In this document: positions 61,367 through 64,000 of the stretch, in pieces
Layout of the letters: every line of letters starts with the position of its first letter
How positions within the stretch are numbered: the stretch's first letter is position 1
Assembly: GCF_009807095.1 (NCBI RefSeq)
Contig: NZ_WUCC01000002.1
Coordinates: 62,001-126,000, forward strand
DNA: 64,000 nt
Source of the DNA: Rathayibacter sp. VKM Ac-2754
GTDB taxonomy: Bacteria; Actinomycetota; Actinomycetes; Actinomycetales; Microbacteriaceae
Reading direction: 5' to 3'
Translations under genes and position numbers: made by a program
The notes under the pieces: generated by a model
Database searches by the model: none
Told to the model about the DNA's origin: nothing
The model's input: the letters and a program-made list of their open reading frames with translations, nothing else

Positions 61367-61436
61367 CCGTCGCCGCCCCCGTCCCCGGGTCGGCCCTCGC
61401 GGCCGGCCCGCTCACTTCGAAAGGAACCACCGCCTG

Positions 61437-62675
61437 ATGACGGTCCCCACGACCGCCCCGACGACCACCGAGGTCGTCGGCGCGGATGCCGCCGCGCGCC
61501 TGGGCATCAGCGCGCACTCGGACGGCGCGTTCACGCCCGTCCAGACGCGCTCCGAGCGCTTCGCCTCGACCGATGTGGACGCCTTCGAGGCGGTCACCGG
61601 ACGCGAGGTCGCCTGGAAGCTGACGCCGGTGGCGCGCCTCGCCGATCTGATCGACGGCGAGCTGGACGGGTCCGCCCCGCCGCTCGAGTCGGCTCCGGTC
61701 GACGGTGTCGACATCACGTGGGTGGGCCGTGACGACGCGCGGATCGGCACCGCGGGACTCCCCGAGGACCGCGCCGCCGCCAACGCCTGGTCGCGCTTCG
61801 AGACGGCCCTCGCCGTCCGCGTGACGGGTGAGGACGAGAAGGTCGCCACCCTCGTGCGGACGGGCCTCGGCTCGGCCCCCCGGGCCGCGCACACGATCAT
61901 CGAGGCCGCGCCGTACTCGCGCGCTGTCGTCGTTCTCCAGAACGAGGGCGAGGCCACCCTCGCCGAGAACGTCGAGATCCTCGTCGGCGAGGGCGCTCAG
62001 CTCACCGTGGTCACGCTGCAGGAGTGGGACGACGAGGCGCGCCACCTCGCCAACCACTTCCTCCGGGTCGGTCGCGACGCGAAGGTGAAGCACATCGTGG
62101 TCACGCTCGGCGGCTCCATCGTCCGGGTGGACCCCTCGGCGCACCTGGTCGAGCGCGGCGCCGACGGCGAGCTCTTCGGCCTGTACTTCGCCGACGGCGG
62201 CCAGCACCTCGAGCAGCAGGTCTACGTCGACCACGACGCCCCCGACACACGCAGCCGCGTGACCTACAAGGGCGCGCTGCAGGGCGAGGGCGCCCGCACG
62301 GTGTGGATCGGCGACGTGCTGATCCGCAACAGCGCGACCGGCACCGACAGCTACGAGCAGAACCGCAACCTGGTCCTTTCCGACGGCACTCGCGCCGACT
62401 CGATCCCGAACCTCGAGATCGAGACCGGCGACATCGCCGGAGCGGGCCATGCCTCCGCGACCGGCCGCTTCGACGACGAGCAGCTCTTCTACCTGCAGTC
62501 GCGCGGAATCGCCGAGGACGAGGCGCGTCGCCTCGTCGTCCGCGGCTTCCTGAGCGAGGTCGTCCAGCAGATCAAGGTCGCCGAGCTCGAGGACCGCCTC
62601 CAGCTCGCGATCGAGGCCGAGCTCGCCGGCAGCGCCGGCCAGACCGGCTCGCGTTCCTCGGAGGTCTCCGCATGA
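61437..62675 (+). CDS. sufD: Fe-S cluster assembly protein SufD
   Basis: Paralogue of SufB that forms the SufBCD scaffold with SufC. The 412 residues show the beta-helix core with GSIVRVDPSAHLVERGADGE, GLYFADGGQHLEQQ and the C-terminal EDEARRLVVRGFLSEVV. Conserved His in DHDAPDTRSR is the SufD residue thought to take part in cluster assembly. AAAGGA lies about 11 nt before the ATG at 61437. The N-terminal ~40 residues are poorly conserved. Its stop overlaps the Rieske gene start (ATGA). Confidence 0.94.
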   Translation: MTVPTTAPTTTEVVGADAAARLGISAHSDGAFTPVQTRSERFASTDVDAFEAVTGREVAWKLTPVARLADLIDGELDGSAPPLESAPVDGVDITWVGRDDARIGTAGLPEDRAAANAWSRFETALAVRVTGEDEKVATLVRTGLGSAPRAAHTIIEAAPYSRAVVVLQNEGEATLAENVEILVGEGAQLTVVTLQEWDDEARHLANHFLRVGRDAKVKHIVVTLGGSIVRVDPSAHLVERGADGELFGLYFADGGQHLEQQVYVDHDAPDTRSRVTYKGALQGEGARTVWIGDVLIRNSATGTDSYEQNRNLVLSDGTRADSIPNLEIETGDIAGAGHASATGRFDDEQLFYLQSRGIAEDEARRLVVRGFLSEVVQQIKVAELEDRLQLAIEAELAGSAGQTGSRSSEVSA

Positions 62676-63001
62676 GCGACGCCGCCATGATCTGCTCGGT
62701 CTCCGAGCTGGTCCCCAACCAGGCCATGCGCGTCGAGGTCGACGGAGTCGCGATCGCCGTCGTCCAGGACTCGGCCGGCGAGATCCACGCCATCGGCGAC
62801 ACCTGCACGCACGGTGAGATCTCGCTGTCCGAGGGCTTCGTCGAGGGCGAGAACCTCGAGTGCTGGGCGCACGGCTCGCAGTTCTCCCTCCGCACCGGCG
62901 CCCCGCTGAACCTCCCGGCCTACGAGCCGGTCCCCGTCTTCGTCGTCGAGATCATCGACGGCGACGTCTACATCGACCCGACCGTCACGAAGGAAGCCTG
63001 A
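62672..63001 (+). CDS. Rieske-type non-haem ferredoxin in the suf operon
   Basis: Small 2Fe-2S Rieske protein, the electron-carrier type also used by aromatic-ring dioxygenases. The 109 residues carry both Rieske boxes: CTHGEISLSEG with Cys-x-His and, 19 residues later, CWAHGSQF with Cys-x-x-His. No oxygenase partner is nearby. Its place between sufD and sufC, overlapping sufD by 4 bp and joined to sufC directly, suggests it gives electrons to Fe-S cluster assembly; this is inference. GGAGG lies before the ATG. Such a gene in suf operons is found in other actinobacteria. Confidence 0.92.
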   Translation: MSDAAMICSVSELVPNQAMRVEVDGVAIAVVQDSAGEIHAIGDTCTHGEISLSEGFVEGENLECWAHGSQFSLRTGAPLNLPAYEPVPVFVVEIIDGDVYIDPTVTKEA

Positions 63002-63763
63002 ATGTCCGTTCTCCAGATCACCGATCTCCACGTCAGTGTCGAGACCGAGCAGGGGACCAAGCAGATCCTCCGCGGCGTCGACCTCACGATCAACCAGGGC
63101 GAGATCCACGCGATCATGGGCCCGAACGGGTCGGGCAAGTCGACCCTCGCGTACACGATCGCCGGTCACCCCAAGTACCACGTCGACGGAGGCTCGATCA
63201 CCCTCGACGGCGTCGAGGTGCTCGACATGAGCGTCGACGAGCGCGCCCGCGCCGGTCTCTTCCTCGCCATGCAGTACCCGGTGGAGATCCCCGGCGTCAC
63301 CAACACCAACTTCCTCCGCACCGCGAAGACCGCGATCGACGGCGAGGCGCCGGCGATCCGCACGTGGACGAAGGACGTCAAGGCGGCGATGTCGAACCTG
63401 AAGATGGACCCGTCCTTCGCCTCGCGCAACGTCAACGAGGGCTTCTCCGGTGGTGAGAAGAAGCGCAACGAGATCCTGCAGCTCGAGCTGCTCGCTCCCC
63501 GCTTCGCCGTCCTCGACGAGACCGACTCCGGCCTGGACGTCGACGCGCTCAAGATCGTCTCCGAGGGCGTCAACCGCGCCCACGCGACGACCGGCCTCGG
63601 CGTCCTGCTGATCACGCACTACACGCGGATCCTTCGCTACATCGAGCCCGACTTCGTGCACGTCTTCGTCGCCGGCCGCGTGGCCGAGCAGGGCGGCAAG
63701 GAGCTCGCGACCCGACTCGAGGACGAGGGCTACGACCGCTTCCTCGCCCCGGCGACGGTCTGA
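63002..63763 (+). CDS. sufC: Fe-S cluster assembly ATPase SufC
   Basis: ABC-type ATPase that drives the SufBD scaffold; it is soluble, not a transporter. The 253 residues show Walker A IMGPNGSGKSTLAYTI near 37-52, the Q-loop MQYPVEIPGVTNTNFLR, the signature FSGGEKKRNEILQLELL and Walker B FAVLDETDSGLDVDALK, in which the extra Asp-Ser-Gly-Leu is typical of SufC. The ATG follows directly after the Rieske stop. sufT follows 2 bp downstream. Confidence 0.97.
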   Translation: MSVLQITDLHVSVETEQGTKQILRGVDLTINQGEIHAIMGPNGSGKSTLAYTIAGHPKYHVDGGSITLDGVEVLDMSVDERARAGLFLAMQYPVEIPGVTNTNFLRTAKTAIDGEAPAIRTWTKDVKAAMSNLKMDPSFASRNVNEGFSGGEKKRNEILQLELLAPRFAVLDETDSGLDVDALKIVSEGVNRAHATTGLGVLLITHYTRILRYIEPDFVHVFVAGRVAEQGGKELATRLEDEGYDRFLAPATV

Positions 63764-63765
63764 TC

Positions 63766-64000
63766 ATGGGCGTCACGACACTGGAGCCGAAGCTCTTCGA
63801 CCGGGTCGAGGAAGCACTCAAGGACGTCATGGACCCCGAGCTCGGAGTCAACGTCGTCGATCTCGGTCTGATCTACGACCTCGGCTGGGACGACGAGAAC
63901 GACGCTCTGGTCATCCACATGACGCTGACCTCCGCGGGCTGCCCGCTGACGGACGTGCTCGAGGAGCAGACCGCTGAGTCGCTCGACGGCATCGTCGAGG
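63766..64000 (+). CDS. sufT: SufT-like metal-sulfur cluster assembly factor, cut by window end
   Basis: MIP18/DUF59-domain protein thought to help deliver or mature Fe-S clusters. The 78 visible residues run from MGVTTLEPKLFDRVEEAL to the window edge and show DVMDPELGVNVVDLGLIYDL, the DUF59 signature, and the conserved cysteine in LTSAGCPLTD. The C-terminal part is missing. The ATG lies 2 bp after the sufC stop. sufS and sufU do not lie between sufC and this gene; they may be further on or elsewhere. Confidence 0.9.
   Translation, partial: MGVTTLEPKLFDRVEEALKDVMDPELGVNVVDLGLIYDLGWDDENDALVIHMTLTSAGCPLTDVLEEQTAESLDGIVE

Overview
The window is high-GC DNA with strong G/C preference at third codon positions. 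It reads as the chromosome of an actinobacterium, most likely of the family Microbacteriaceae (Rathayibacter/Clavibacter/Curtobacterium type). The grounds are the order trpA-lgt-gltBD-pyk, an RbpA and a CarD-like RNA-polymerase factor, OpcA beside Zwf, uvrC-rapZ-whiA-gap-pgk-tpi-secG, and many apparently leaderless genes. The genus cannot be fixed from this sequence alone. No phage, transposase, CRISPR array or rRNA was seen.

Layout. 1-9567: end of the trp operon (trpA), lipoprotein transferase lgt, glutamate synthase gltBD and pyruvate kinase pyk with a strong terminator. 9568-10063: repeat-rich intergenic locus. 10076-29833: mostly single genes: Ppx/GppA phosphatase, sugar epimerase, SNF2 helicase, MpaB-like oxygenase, a TetR-carD pair, an adenylate kinase, a stand-alone DarT-like ADP-ribosyltransferase, a DUF427 protein, a sulfhydrylase-flavin monooxygenase pair, GNAT acetyltransferase, tRNA-Leu(CAA), an ANTAR response regulator, a PNPOx-family oxidase, a thioesterase, DNA polymerase I and a DUF885 protein. 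29885-41056: rpsA, coaE, an exported beta-helix protein, then uvrB, uvrA and uvrC. 41057-48662: rapZ (with an 18-bp tandem array in its leader), whiA, sodA, the glycolytic gap-pgk-tpiA genes, a second repeat locus, secG and rbpA. 48684-57173 (minus strand): the oxidative and non-oxidative pentose phosphate block pgl-opcA-zwf, pgi-tal and tkt. 57497-59388: haem O/A synthesis genes ctaB-ctaA. 59948-64000: suf iron-sulfur assembly genes sufB-sufD-Rieske ferredoxin-sufC-sufT (cut by the window end).

How the genes work together. Glycolysis (gap, pgk, tpiA, pyk), the pentose phosphate pathway (zwf, opcA, pgl, tal, tkt, pgi) and control proteins (rapZ, whiA, rbpA) make a dense central-metabolism block. 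The Suf genes would supply Fe-S clusters for enzymes such as GltBD. UvrABC and PolA together cover nucleotide excision repair.

The most unusual items are non-coding. (1) Two loci about 38 kb apart each carry a related ~116-bp repeat, whose core hairpin shows a compensatory base change, plus short palindromic repeats. (2) A perfect 29-bp inverted repeat lies upstream of secG. (3) An 18-bp tandem array upstream of rapZ looks like multiplied, decayed copies of its own ribosome-binding segment. (4) A perfect 105-bp tandem duplication gives rbpA two identical terminators. Among proteins, the DarT-like enzyme without a visible antitoxin and the Tat-type exported beta-helix protein stand out.
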